Shown here one piece after another: positions 54,443 to 62,887 of a DNA stretch of 64,000 bases. Every line of letters starts with the position of its first letter. Within the stretch, counting starts at the first letter, position 1. The translations under genes and the position numbers were made by a program. The notes beneath the pieces are model-generated. The model had not been told where the DNA came from and ran no database searches. It saw only the letters and a program-made list of their open reading frames with translations. Origin of the DNA: Deltaproteobacteria bacterium UBA5205 (GTDB taxonomy: Bacteria; Desulfobacterota; Syntrophorhabdia; Syntrophorhabdales; Syntrophorhabdaceae); assembly GCA_002412715.1 (NCBI GenBank), contig DHVP01000025.1:524-64523 (forward strand), written 5' to 3'.

Positions 54443-55152
54443 GGCTTCCCCCCTTCCCGGGCTATCGTAACAAGGGCAAACGTGGAGCTCCACGAAAGAC
54501 GCAGCACGTAATGCCGTTCATCTTTGTATTTCCCTTCTTTCTTGAGCCTTGTCACCAGCTTTCTAAGCTGCGGCATCGTGTCAAACGTCCCGAGGATCTC
54601 GCATTTGAGGCCCTCCAGTCTGCTTCTGGCATCCATGAACGCAACAAGTTTCTGCGTTTCATTCGCATACTTCTTTTTCGTTTGCACGAGGAGATTACAT
54701 TTTTGGTCAACGCTCACGTCCATGACCGACGGAAACCAGGACGGATAGAATTCGACAGGCGTGTAGACACCGGGAATGATCGCAAGCCTTCCACCGGCGA
54801 CATACCCGCCGCTGAAAGGCACACGGTCGGGCCCTGCCATGTCCAGATCATACGATCGACCCGGTACAACCTTTAGTTCCGCGCCGCTGACAACAAACCT
54901 CATATTTTCATCGCCTCCCCGCGCCATAGATACGATGCCCGATCCCCCTTCACGCCCGTCTGTTTCCACGATCCTGTAAAGATAGCGTGAATAGGGCCCT
55001 GCCGCCTCGGCATCACCAAGGACATTCGCCATGTCACCTGCCGTTGCCGTTGAGAATGGATCACCCGGGTCGTACCCGGCGCTCTCAAAACCGCTGCAGG
55101 ATGCGAGCGCTGCGCTGATGACAAGTATCTGGAGGAGAAGTCTTAGATCCAT
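54439..55152 (-). CDS. Envelope lipoprotein of the T4P/T4SS operon, unknown
   Basis: This 237-residue protein has a lipobox (LASC, residues 16-19). Two thirds is beta-rich with GGYVAGGRL-like strands, and then a helical C-terminal block (QLRKLVTRLKKE) and a final strand region follow. VirB7/DotD-like lipoproteins usually lie beside VirB10, so this is a candidate outer-membrane anchor, but the family is not recognised. It overlaps the next gene. Confidence 0.48.
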   Translation of the reverse strand: MDLRLLLQILVISAALASCSGFESAGYDPGDPFSTATAGDMANVLGDAEAAGPYSRYLYRIVETDGREGGSGIVSMARGGDENMRFVVSGAELKVVPGRSYDLDMAGPDRVPFSGGYVAGGRLAIIPGVYTPVEFYPSWFPSVMDVSVDQKCNLLVQTKKKYANETQKLVAFMDARSRLEGLKCEILGTFDTMPQLRKLVTRLKKEGKYKDERHYVLRLSWSSTFALVTIAREGGKP

Positions 55153-55169
55153 AGCTGTCTTCCCCCGGT

Positions 55170-56318
55170 CTACTCCGTGAAGTAGATCAGGACGGGCACT
55201 CCCTTTTCCATGATGAGGGTTGGGGTCTTTTTCGTTGAACTTTCCACTTTCTTCGACAGCCCCTGAAAGATCGTGTCACCGGCAGCGAGCCCGCCTTCCC
55301 GCAGGCGGTCGTCACTTTTGGTCTCGCCCGTCACCGTCACGCCTCCGCTGGCGACCTCCACGGTCGTCGTATCTTTTCTCAGTGCATTGAGAAACGAGGA
55401 GACACCGGCCATGACGCCACTCGCAACCGTACCGGCTATATCCTCGTGCTTCACCACCGATACGATGCCGTCGGTTTCATCTATTGATGCTACATAGCCT
55501 TTCATTTGATGGTGCTTGTTATCGGGCCCGATAACGCCGGAGACCTCCACATGGAAACGGTTGTCCGTGAAATTGGCAACCGCCTTACCCACAACCTTCC
55601 AGCCTTTCACCGGAATTTCGGTTCCGGTGGCAACAAAGACCGCATTTGTCTGCGCAGAGGTAAAGGTCCTATCCATGACAGCCCTGTAGGGTTTGTAATA
55701 GCTGACCTTTGGTCCGTTGCCGCCGGCTGCGGCCCCTTTTTGTTCGCCCCCTTCGTCGCCGGCCGTTCCCTGCGGTTTGTTGATGAAACCGCCCGAGGTC
55801 TTTCGTATGTAGATATATTCCCATGCCTTTCTCTTTGACTCCTCATCCCCTTCCCCGCTCTTTTCGCCCCTGTCGTGCTGCACCGCCTGGTTATAGATAC
55901 GCCGCTTTCCCTTACTCCCGGGCATGGACGGGCTTAACAGATCTGAATCGGTCTCAGCCACGATTTCGTCCAGAAGGGGATCGTTTTCCTTTTTCTTCTT
56001 CTTTGAAACGCCGACACCACCAACGTATCCACCCTTCTCGCTTTCTTTGAGCATCTGCTGCTCTTTTTTGATTGCATCACCGATGGTACTTTCAGTCTTC
56101 TTACCCTCTTCGACGATCTGAGGCTCTTCGTTCTTCAGCCTCGCTTCCCCGGCGTCCTTTTGTGAATTCCCGGACCCATTTACTTCCAGTTGAGAGATCC
56201 GCGTCTTTTTCGTTGTGCTCTTCATAAGCATACCGACCACCACCGACATTACCAACGCCAGCGCGACCACGCCCAACGTGATCAGGATTGCAGGTCTTGA
56301 AAGTCTCCTCACGGTCAA
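55170..56318 (-). CDS. VirB10/DotG-like core-complex protein
   Basis: This 382-residue bitopic protein has one helix at about 10-32, a Glu/Lys/Pro-rich linker and a C-terminal beta domain (about 210-380). That domain includes GTEIPVKGWKVVGKA and a late SGVMAGVSSFLNALRKD stretch reminiscent of VirB10/TraB/DotG. VirB10-like proteins span both membranes and transmit ATPase signals. It overlaps its upstream neighbour by 4 bp. Confidence 0.7.
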   Translation of the reverse strand: MTVRRLSRPAILITLGVVALALVMSVVVGMLMKSTTKKTRISQLEVNGSGNSQKDAGEARLKNEEPQIVEEGKKTESTIGDAIKKEQQMLKESEKGGYVGGVGVSKKKKKENDPLLDEIVAETDSDLLSPSMPGSKGKRRIYNQAVQHDRGEKSGEGDEESKRKAWEYIYIRKTSGGFINKPQGTAGDEGGEQKGAAAGGNGPKVSYYKPYRAVMDRTFTSAQTNAVFVATGTEIPVKGWKVVGKAVANFTDNRFHVEVSGVIGPDNKHHQMKGYVASIDETDGIVSVVKHEDIAGTVASGVMAGVSSFLNALRKDTTTVEVASGGVTVTGETKSDDRLREGGLAAGDTIFQGLSKKVESSTKKTPTLIMEKGVPVLIYFTE

Positions 56319-56893
56319 AGCCCCGGCACCACGGGCCTGACTATATATTGCGAACCCGAAAACAGTATTGCGTTCCCGCCGCGGATCCTGGCCGATCCAA
56401 CGGTTCCCCGCTTGTCATTGAAATAAATCGATATCGCTCCCTCGCCATCAGCCTTGACCGCAACCACGACGTCTCCAAGGTCAAGGGGCTCCTTTTCATG
56501 GAGGCAGTAGACCGCCCTCAAATTATGGTGTGATTGCAGATATTTGTACTCGTCGCGGGAGATCTCGCTCCATTTCCCGTCGACGACCGGCAAACGCTCG
56601 CCGTCAAAGACGAAGGCGACGATTTCACTGCCGCCGTGGGGAGAGAAGATCTCTATTCTTTCCGGAATCTCGTATGTGGTGCGCACCTTTTCAAGGAAAG
56701 GATGACCTCCGGGAAGAGCCTTCTTTCCTCCCGCAAGCGTCTTCATGCCCAGCAGGAACTCCCCGAGGGCGTCCATGGCGGCGCCACCGGTCCCAAGCTT
56801 CTCTATCGCACCTGCAGATGACGTCATTATCAGGACGATCATGATTGCCACTGAAATCAATACGTGAAAAATGGTCGGGCCTCCTGTTGTCAT
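56315..56893 (-). CDS. Small membrane-anchored protein between VirB4 and VirB10, unknown
   Basis: This 192-residue protein has an N-terminal helix (about 8-30), a short helical part with GGPT at the start, and a C-terminal beta domain. The position is where VirB8 or TraE is often found, but no VirB8 signature is evident. It is coupled to both neighbours by overlaps of 4 bp or gaps of 2 bp. Confidence 0.45.
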   Translation of the reverse strand: MTTGGPTIFHVLISVAIMIVLIMTSSAGAIEKLGTGGAAMDALGEFLLGMKTLAGGKKALPGGHPFLEKVRTTYEIPERIEIFSPHGGSEIVAFVFDGERLPVVDGKWSEISRDEYKYLQSHHNLRAVYCLHEKEPLDLGDVVVAVKADGEGAISIYFNDKRGTVGSARIRGGNAILFSGSQYIVRPVVPGL

Positions 56894-56895
56894 CT

Positions 56896-59637
56896 TTATG
56901 AGAAATAGCCGTCTGAATCGATCTTCTTCATTACGGCCCCGATATCAATCGATTGCCCGATACTCCCGAGGGGAAGCATGTCCGCCAGAACTTCCACAGC
57001 AACAGACTGTGCACGCCTTTGCGATACCCCTCTTGACTTCAGCGTTGATGCGATGGTTTCCCTCAGGTAGCGTTCGTCTTTGTGAGTCGTATATCTCCAG
57101 CGCGTTCGCGGGGTCTGTACATTTACGATAACACCCTTGCCAATATCTTCGTTGAGCGCCAGGATCTCGGCATATTTGCCCGGATAAAATTTGAGCGAGA
57201 GAAGAAGCTCCCGTTCCTGATCCCCCAGCCCGATGATCTTCACGAGATTGTCTATGCCTTCCATGGTCGGGTTGTCGACGGAAACGTGGCGCGTGAAATA
57301 CTTGTTCGATGCTGCGGAAATAAAATGTTTACCTTTTTCCGCCACGTCGAGGATGTCCTGCGTCACCAGATACGTTGCAAGCCCGAGCGTTCTTTGCTGC
57401 CTTGCATCCTTGTCGAGTACTTCGAGGATGGGCTCGCTGTTCTTCAGATTGTGGAATTCGTCGTACACAAACAGCTTCGGTCTCTTCTGGGCGGCAAGGA
57501 TCCACCCGATCGAGGTGGCATTAAGAAAGGGGGGCATCTCGTTGGGAAGGTAGACTGCTTTGCGATATGCAAAGTCCCTGTAAAGGAGCAAAAGAAGGGC
57601 CAGAATTTCCTTTCTCTCACTGACAAGGCCCATGTGGATACAGAATATATCCCGGTCCACGGAGAAATTGGTTACCCCGTTCAAGAGTGCCGCCTGTTCT
57701 CCCTGTGCATACAGGTTAAGGACTCTGCGCATCTCTTCGGCTATCTGCCGGTCCCTGGTATTCGTATTGATGGCCGGGTCGGACGCAAGGATTCTCATGA
57801 AATCATTCAGTGTCGGAGTAGCCAGGCACTGCGCCGTCTCTGCCCGAAGAAAATCCTTCTTGTCCCCTGTCGACAGGAATTGCCCCACGTAATGGTTGCG
57901 GTACTCGATATATGTATCGTATGAGGGAGCCCCGGCCAACAGCTCTTCCTGGTCCTCGTTCATAATCTTCACGTTCCGCACAAGGCGCGGTTCCTCCTTG
58001 AAAAGACTGTCGTACATCCTTTTGACCGCCCGTTCCAGGATGGACTGGGTCTCCTTCGCGATTCCCCTTCCATCCTCACCGAGCATCGCAGTGAAAATGG
58101 CATTCAAGGAAAGGATCTTTGAACCCGCAGGCTGTTCAAACCCTACTCTCAAGTCGAACATATTGACTCTGTTGTCGCTGTTGCCGAAGGCGACGGGGAT
58201 GAATGAGCCTCCGTAGTTTGAGACAACTGGTTCGTATGAGGAGGCCTTCGACATGTCAATGACCACAACAACAGGGTCATACGCCATGGCCCCTGCGATG
58301 ATCCCATTCGTGAGAACGGATTTTCCACTGCCTGTCGGGCCTATGACAAGTCCCGCCCACCTGTTCTGCCTGGAACTGAATGGATTCAGGGCCGTGATGC
58401 CACCATACCGGTTTCTCAGTACGATTGCCGGTTCGGTACGGTCTCCCCGGTACATCCCCCGAAGAGGAACAAACTTCAGCACATCATGACTAAAAGCAAT
58501 GTGCGGATCGTAGCTTCTCGTGGGGCATCCCGGAAGCGACGCGATAAAGGAGCTTTCCTTTCTCATCCACTCGGCGAACACCCCCGCCCCATCCACCGCC
58601 CTGGTCACGGCCATGCGTACCGCCTGGATCTTATCCTGCAGGTCTTCAATATTCCGGTCCCAGATGAGGTAGCTGTTGAAACACCTGACCAGTTTCCACC
58701 CCTGCCTGGCCCGATCCTGCAGGAGTTCGTCAATGGCGACGATCTTTTCCCTGTTCTCCACTGCCGCGGAGGTTCTTTTTCCGCTGAAAATATTAGCCAT
58801 CAGTCTTTGACGTGCCAGGTCCCGCGTGATCCTCGACAGGTCTTCGCACAGAAGGGTGGTGTTCATTACCATCGGGAAATCCACGTTCTGCAGTATCCTG
58901 GACCCGCATCCCACCGGAATGGTGTTGGGGATGGTATCCATTACGAGAGTGGCAAAATAGTACCGTCCATTGGACAGATAATAGTCCTTGGAATAGAAGT
59001 CGGTATTGAACACCCTCTTTCTGAGAGGCAAAAGCATGCCGCATTCCGATATCTCCATCGATGGCGGCGGGTCATCGGGGTTCGCAATCCTGGAGATGAT
59101 CCGCATCATTCCTTCACCCGTCAGATCCCTCACGTCATAGCCAAGGGGCACAAGCGTGTCCTTGAGCATCGCCACCACCTCACCTAGCTGTCTGTCCCGG
59201 TTCAGAAAGTCGTCTTCATCGAACCCTTTCTTTTTCTTCCCTTCTATCGATGCTTCCGCGTTCAGGGGAACCACGATTGTGCAGTACAGGGATGTGTCGA
59301 TAACACCTCTGCCGGAGGTGAATTCCGCTATGTTCTCCCGGGCCATCGATTCGGATACCGGATCGCCGTTGAGGCGTCTGTATCGATCTAACAGCTCATC
59401 AAGATCACGGGTGAAGTATGTTGTGAACTGCACGAAAACATTCTGCGCGGTGATGTTCTTGAGGAGTTCGGCGCAGGTGTTGACTTCCATTTCCATAACC
59501 GACCTGTCTATCCCGTCGGCACCGGCCTGGACGATCTCAAACCCCCTGGCCTTTTCGAAGTTCTCAAGAACGAGATAATCGCTGCCGATCATATTGATCG
59601 GTATGCGCCGGTAGAACGGAGAAGATCTCCGAAACAT
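56896..59637 (-). CDS. virB4: VirB4-family secretion ATPase
   Basis: This 913-residue ATPase has a ~400-residue N-terminal domain, Walker A GPTGSGKS at 433-440, a conserved VVVVIDMSKASSYEPVVSNYGG block, and a late LFVYDEFHNLKNSEPILEVLDKD Walker B with the TYLVTQD motif, all standard for VirB4/TraC/TrbE/DotO. It powers assembly and substrate transfer of type IV secretion systems. ATG 59637 has AGGAGATGGACTG upstream; the frame is open further 5' but has no ribosome-binding site there. It has no VirB3 fusion. Confidence 0.9.
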   Translation of the reverse strand: MFRRSSPFYRRIPINMIGSDYLVLENFEKARGFEIVQAGADGIDRSVMEMEVNTCAELLKNITAQNVFVQFTTYFTRDLDELLDRYRRLNGDPVSESMARENIAEFTSGRGVIDTSLYCTIVVPLNAEASIEGKKKKGFDEDDFLNRDRQLGEVVAMLKDTLVPLGYDVRDLTGEGMMRIISRIANPDDPPPSMEISECGMLLPLRKRVFNTDFYSKDYYLSNGRYYFATLVMDTIPNTIPVGCGSRILQNVDFPMVMNTTLLCEDLSRITRDLARQRLMANIFSGKRTSAAVENREKIVAIDELLQDRARQGWKLVRCFNSYLIWDRNIEDLQDKIQAVRMAVTRAVDGAGVFAEWMRKESSFIASLPGCPTRSYDPHIAFSHDVLKFVPLRGMYRGDRTEPAIVLRNRYGGITALNPFSSRQNRWAGLVIGPTGSGKSVLTNGIIAGAMAYDPVVVVIDMSKASSYEPVVSNYGGSFIPVAFGNSDNRVNMFDLRVGFEQPAGSKILSLNAIFTAMLGEDGRGIAKETQSILERAVKRMYDSLFKEEPRLVRNVKIMNEDQEELLAGAPSYDTYIEYRNHYVGQFLSTGDKKDFLRAETAQCLATPTLNDFMRILASDPAINTNTRDRQIAEEMRRVLNLYAQGEQAALLNGVTNFSVDRDIFCIHMGLVSERKEILALLLLLYRDFAYRKAVYLPNEMPPFLNATSIGWILAAQKRPKLFVYDEFHNLKNSEPILEVLDKDARQQRTLGLATYLVTQDILDVAEKGKHFISAASNKYFTRHVSVDNPTMEGIDNLVKIIGLGDQERELLLSLKFYPGKYAEILALNEDIGKGVIVNVQTPRTRWRYTTHKDERYLRETIASTLKSRGVSQRRAQSVAVEVLADMLPLGSIGQSIDIGAVMKKIDSDGYFS

Positions 59638-59650
59638 CAGTCCATCTCCT

Positions 59651-61147
59651 CTAGAACCCCTCAGGCAATCCGCTGTCCTCGGCATACCGGACGACATCGG
59701 GATCTTCCGTGCCCAGCGATTCGGTCATGGCCCGAAGGGCCAGGAGCCTGAGCCTCTGATTTTCCAGGCACAGGAGGTAGTAATTGAAACGCGCCAGGTC
59801 CTTCCATGCCATGTCTTTGTAGTTGCCGTCGATCGCTCCCGGATCAAATCCCGACAGTCCGGTCCGGATGGCAGAGGCCGTCTCCAGCGACGTCCGCGCA
59901 ACTATGTAGTGTTTCACCGCCAGCTTTCTTCGCAGCAACGATGAGTTTCTTCCGGCAAGGAGGACCGTTATTTCTTTCACACTTTCTTTGTCAAGCAGCG
60001 ATGCCCCATTTTTCTCCCTGGCGACGGTTCCAAACTGCCGGCCATCTCGAAGGAGTCCATGGACCTCTTTCTCAATCCCGGCATAAAGGCGGTTTGCGGA
60101 GCGCTCCTTTTCTTTCTCCAATGCCATCTCCTTGTTGATGGCCGAAAGGGCGGAGGCAATCGCACCCTTCATCTTTGCGGTCAACGAGATGTTGGTCTGA
60201 AGAGCAAGATCGTCGAGCGTCCCCGTGGCGGTTCGGATGTGGTCCGATACCGTGCCCGCAGCTGCCTTGTCCACACTTTCGATGATCCTGGCAATTTCCT
60301 TATCGGAGAGAGCGGCTTTGCCTTCCAGGGCGCGAAGTTTGTCCAGTCTTGCCTTGAGATAATCGTTGCCGGCGCTGCGAAAATCCCCGTTTATGGAGTC
60401 CGCAATAGCAATCCCGGCGATCCCGGCCATATTCTTGAGGCCGATCCTCGTGTGAACGAGGCACTCCTCGAGCATCTGCCGGGTGTTGCCATTACTCCCC
60501 GCCGTCTGCTTCCCCTGGATCCCATCGGCGATATCCATTTTCCCGGCAAGTACTGTCATCCGGGAAAGCAATTCTGCCGACGCCGGCAAAAACTCAGCCG
60601 CCATTGCCTGGAAATTTTTTACCTGGTTCGCGTAAGTCCCGACGGTTTGCCGGGAATTGAGGAATTCTCTCCCGCAGTCGGCAAGGATCCTGCCAATCTG
60701 TTTCTCTTCAAGTCCACGCTGCTTCAGTTCTTGACGCAAGACCGTGAATACGGCCCTGTTCAGGCGGTTCGTGAACGCTTCGACACTCATGCCCGACCTG
60801 GCGTAATTCAGCTGCGAATTGAGACCGGTATTGACGGGATCGCTGCCGGGAAACTTTAGATCGGTGGCCTTCCTAAGACCTCCTTCCAGAGCCCTGAAAC
60901 CGCCGGGCATAAACTCAAGGTCCAGCTTCTCCGAAAGACAAAGTTTGAGCTTCGTAATAAGACGGTCCTGTATGAGATTCTTGAGCAACGCCGAAAAATA
61001 ACCGTAATTCGTCACGCCGATGACAGGCGAACACTTTACGTAGCAGCCGCCCTGACCGGGAATGAAGACGGCGCAAAGGATGATACCCCCGGCCGCGACG
61101 AAAGATGCGAGAAGCAGTACTCGCTTATTGGCACGGATCCGGTCCAT
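59651..61147 (-). CDS. VirB5/TrbJ-like secreted protein A (long)
   Basis: This 498-residue protein has an N-terminal helix or signal (about 9-30), then a mostly coiled-coil body. Its C-terminus carries FDPGAIDG...KDLARFNYYLLCLENQRLRLLALRAM, a block shared with the gene at 61783-62538 and, more weakly, with 61151-61780. VirB5 and TrbJ share this kind of helical, leucine/glutamine-rich end. The many Lys/Glu heptads suggest an elongated periplasmic or pilus-tip protein. Confidence 0.55.
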   Translation of the reverse strand: MDRIRANKRVLLLASFVAAGGIILCAVFIPGQGGCYVKCSPVIGVTNYGYFSALLKNLIQDRLITKLKLCLSEKLDLEFMPGGFRALEGGLRKATDLKFPGSDPVNTGLNSQLNYARSGMSVEAFTNRLNRAVFTVLRQELKQRGLEEKQIGRILADCGREFLNSRQTVGTYANQVKNFQAMAAEFLPASAELLSRMTVLAGKMDIADGIQGKQTAGSNGNTRQMLEECLVHTRIGLKNMAGIAGIAIADSINGDFRSAGNDYLKARLDKLRALEGKAALSDKEIARIIESVDKAAAGTVSDHIRTATGTLDDLALQTNISLTAKMKGAIASALSAINKEMALEKEKERSANRLYAGIEKEVHGLLRDGRQFGTVAREKNGASLLDKESVKEITVLLAGRNSSLLRRKLAVKHYIVARTSLETASAIRTGLSGFDPGAIDGNYKDMAWKDLARFNYYLLCLENQRLRLLALRAMTESLGTEDPDVVRYAEDSGLPEGF

Positions 61148-61150
61148 TTT

Positions 61151-61780
61151 CTACTGATCCCCCTCAAGCGCATCCATCATTTTCAAAAGGGACAGCAGTC
61201 TGAGTTCCTGTGCCTGGATCAGGCCCCGGGTATGGGCAAGCTTTGCGGCATCTTTCTGCGCCTGGTGCGTGGAGGAAAAGTCGAAGGCTGTGGGCGCAAA
61301 ATTCCCCAGCGTCTTCTCCACCCGGGAGGCCCTGGAGAAGGCTTTTTTCCCTTCGGCATAGGTCATCAGGGCCGTTGTGGCTTTCATTACCCGCATCTTC
61401 GCACCGGCCAGTTCTCTGATACCCGGGTTCTTGAGATTGATACGCCGGGCAGCTTTTTCGATCCTCCTCCGAACTTCCGAAACCGCCGCTTCATCAGAGG
61501 TTCTCAAGATATCCGACAGCTCAGAAGCCTGTTGTCGGAAGACACCTTTTGCTATTTTCTGCTTGAGCAGGATGTTGCGGCGTTCCTGAAGGTAGCCGCA
61601 GTATGGATCCTTGAACGATGCAGCCCATTGCTGCGCCATCTGGCCCACAGTCGCGTCAGCGGCGATGGGACATGGTGGAATAACCCCGGAGGAATTGCAG
61701 ACAAGGCCTGTCATCAAGGTTGCCGAGGCAAGAATAATAATGACGAGTGTCCTTGAACATGCGGGCAAACCGCGATCCAT
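61151..61780 (-). CDS. VirB5/TrbJ-like secreted protein B (short)
   Basis: This 209-residue protein has a signal peptide (hydrophobic residues 11-27). After a coiled helical body the C-terminus has FDFSSTHQAQKDAAKLAHT and AQELRLLSLLKMMDALEG, partly matching proteins A and C. It is separated from A by a 3-bp gap. The cysteines are concentrated at the mature N-terminus, where one could be a lipobox-like or disulfide site (LVC, not canonical). Confidence 0.5.
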   Translation of the reverse strand: MDRGLPACSRTLVIIILASATLMTGLVCNSSGVIPPCPIAADATVGQMAQQWAASFKDPYCGYLQERRNILLKQKIAKGVFRQQASELSDILRTSDEAAVSEVRRRIEKAARRINLKNPGIRELAGAKMRVMKATTALMTYAEGKKAFSRASRVEKTLGNFAPTAFDFSSTHQAQKDAAKLAHTRGLIQAQELRLLSLLKMMDALEGDQ

Positions 61781-61782
61781 CG

Positions 61783-62538
61783 CTACCTGCCCTCAAGGGC
61801 CCGGCGCATCTCGCCCCGGGACATAACGGCAAGGATCTCCGATTGGAGCATGGTGTTGTAATAGGCGAGCTTCGCCAGATCCTTGACGGCTTGATCAGAC
61901 TTGGCGCTGTCGATGCAGGCCGGATCGAATGAAGACAATTCCTTGTGAAGCTGTGCGGCTACAAACGCACCCTCCGCCGCCTTTTCATAGGCCGCGACGG
62001 ATGCCTGGTTGAAAGTGTCGCGAAGCTTCACTGCAGCGTATTCGGCTGTGGTGAAATGTTTCATCTTGTCGGCACCTCCACCGGGAGGTCCGGCCAGCAG
62101 GATGGACACTTCACGAACCTTCTTCTGGAATTCCCTGAAGTCGGAATTGACCGACGGGATGGTTACCGGCGTCTTGCTCTTCGCGGCCTCGGCAAAATAC
62201 TTGCCGTCGGCTTTCGAGAAAGCCCCGGTATTGTTCTTCATGTATTGCGATATCATCCGGTCCGTGTACGAGGACATATTGTACTTGACGAAAGACACAG
62301 CCTTTGTGTTGATCATTCCCGGCTCGAGTTTGATCTTCACTTCCTCGTTCCATACCGATTTGATCTTATCGGTGATTGCCTCGGTGACCGTCTTCTGGAT
62401 CATGTTCATAAGAACGGGAAAGTTAACAACCTGCACGGCGGTACCGTAGGCACTAGTGACAAGCACGAAAATGATCATTACCCCGCAGATCACCTTCCCG
62501 GTTTTCATACCAAAAAACATTCGCAGTCCGTCTTTCAT
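61783..62538 (-). CDS. VirB5/TrbJ-like secreted protein C
   Basis: This 251-residue protein has a signal peptide (cleavage about residue 33, near SAYGTA), helical segments and the C-terminal block FDPACIDSAKSDQAVKDLAKLAYYNTML..., the closest match to protein A. The gene is preceded by GGAGGAC. The three related genes stand in a row directly before virB4, a pattern I have not seen described. Confidence 0.55.
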   Translation of the reverse strand: MKDGLRMFFGMKTGKVICGVMIIFVLVTSAYGTAVQVVNFPVLMNMIQKTVTEAITDKIKSVWNEEVKIKLEPGMINTKAVSFVKYNMSSYTDRMISQYMKNNTGAFSKADGKYFAEAAKSKTPVTIPSVNSDFREFQKKVREVSILLAGPPGGGADKMKHFTTAEYAAVKLRDTFNQASVAAYEKAAEGAFVAAQLHKELSSFDPACIDSAKSDQAVKDLAKLAYYNTMLQSEILAVMSRGEMRRALEGR

Positions 62539-62557
62539 ACTTTGTCCTCCGTATTAT

Positions 62558-62800
62558 CTAATAGCCTCCGTGGCAGGAATCTTGTTGGGACGGCAGTGAT
62601 GAAATTGCCGGAGACTGTGGACCATCACCCTCGAGCGTATGTTCATTTATTCCGCGAATGATGAAGTCCTGTCGATCGCCCATAGAAAAGAAGTATATCG
62701 GTGAACGCGGCCGGCAGACGGAGTCTGCCCAGATTTGCCTTTGTCGCTGTCTCTCAGGCGGAACCTGCTCAAGAAGAGCTCGTTTGATATCCGCTTGCAT
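62558..62800 (-). CDS. Possible small protein, uncertain
   Basis: This 80-residue frame is the only reasonable one in the 349-bp gap (62539-62887) between the upstream PilT-like gene and protein C. It is hydrophilic, with many Gln/Arg residues early and a Ser/Pro/Gly tail. Third-position GC is lower than in its neighbours and the ribosome-binding site is poor, so it may be untranslated. If real, it could be a short accessory factor. The rest of the gap shows no other gene. Confidence 0.3.
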   Translation of the reverse strand: MQADIKRALLEQVPPERQRQRQIWADSVCRPRSPIYFFSMGDRQDFIIRGINEHTLEGDGPQSPAISSLPSQQDSCHGGY

Positions 62801-62887
62801 AGATCCACAACAGACTAAGCACTCGACTAAGTCAAGTCCGCTCGTTTCTGTCCAAAGCCGCTTTTCCTTTTCTCCATTCAGGTCTCA

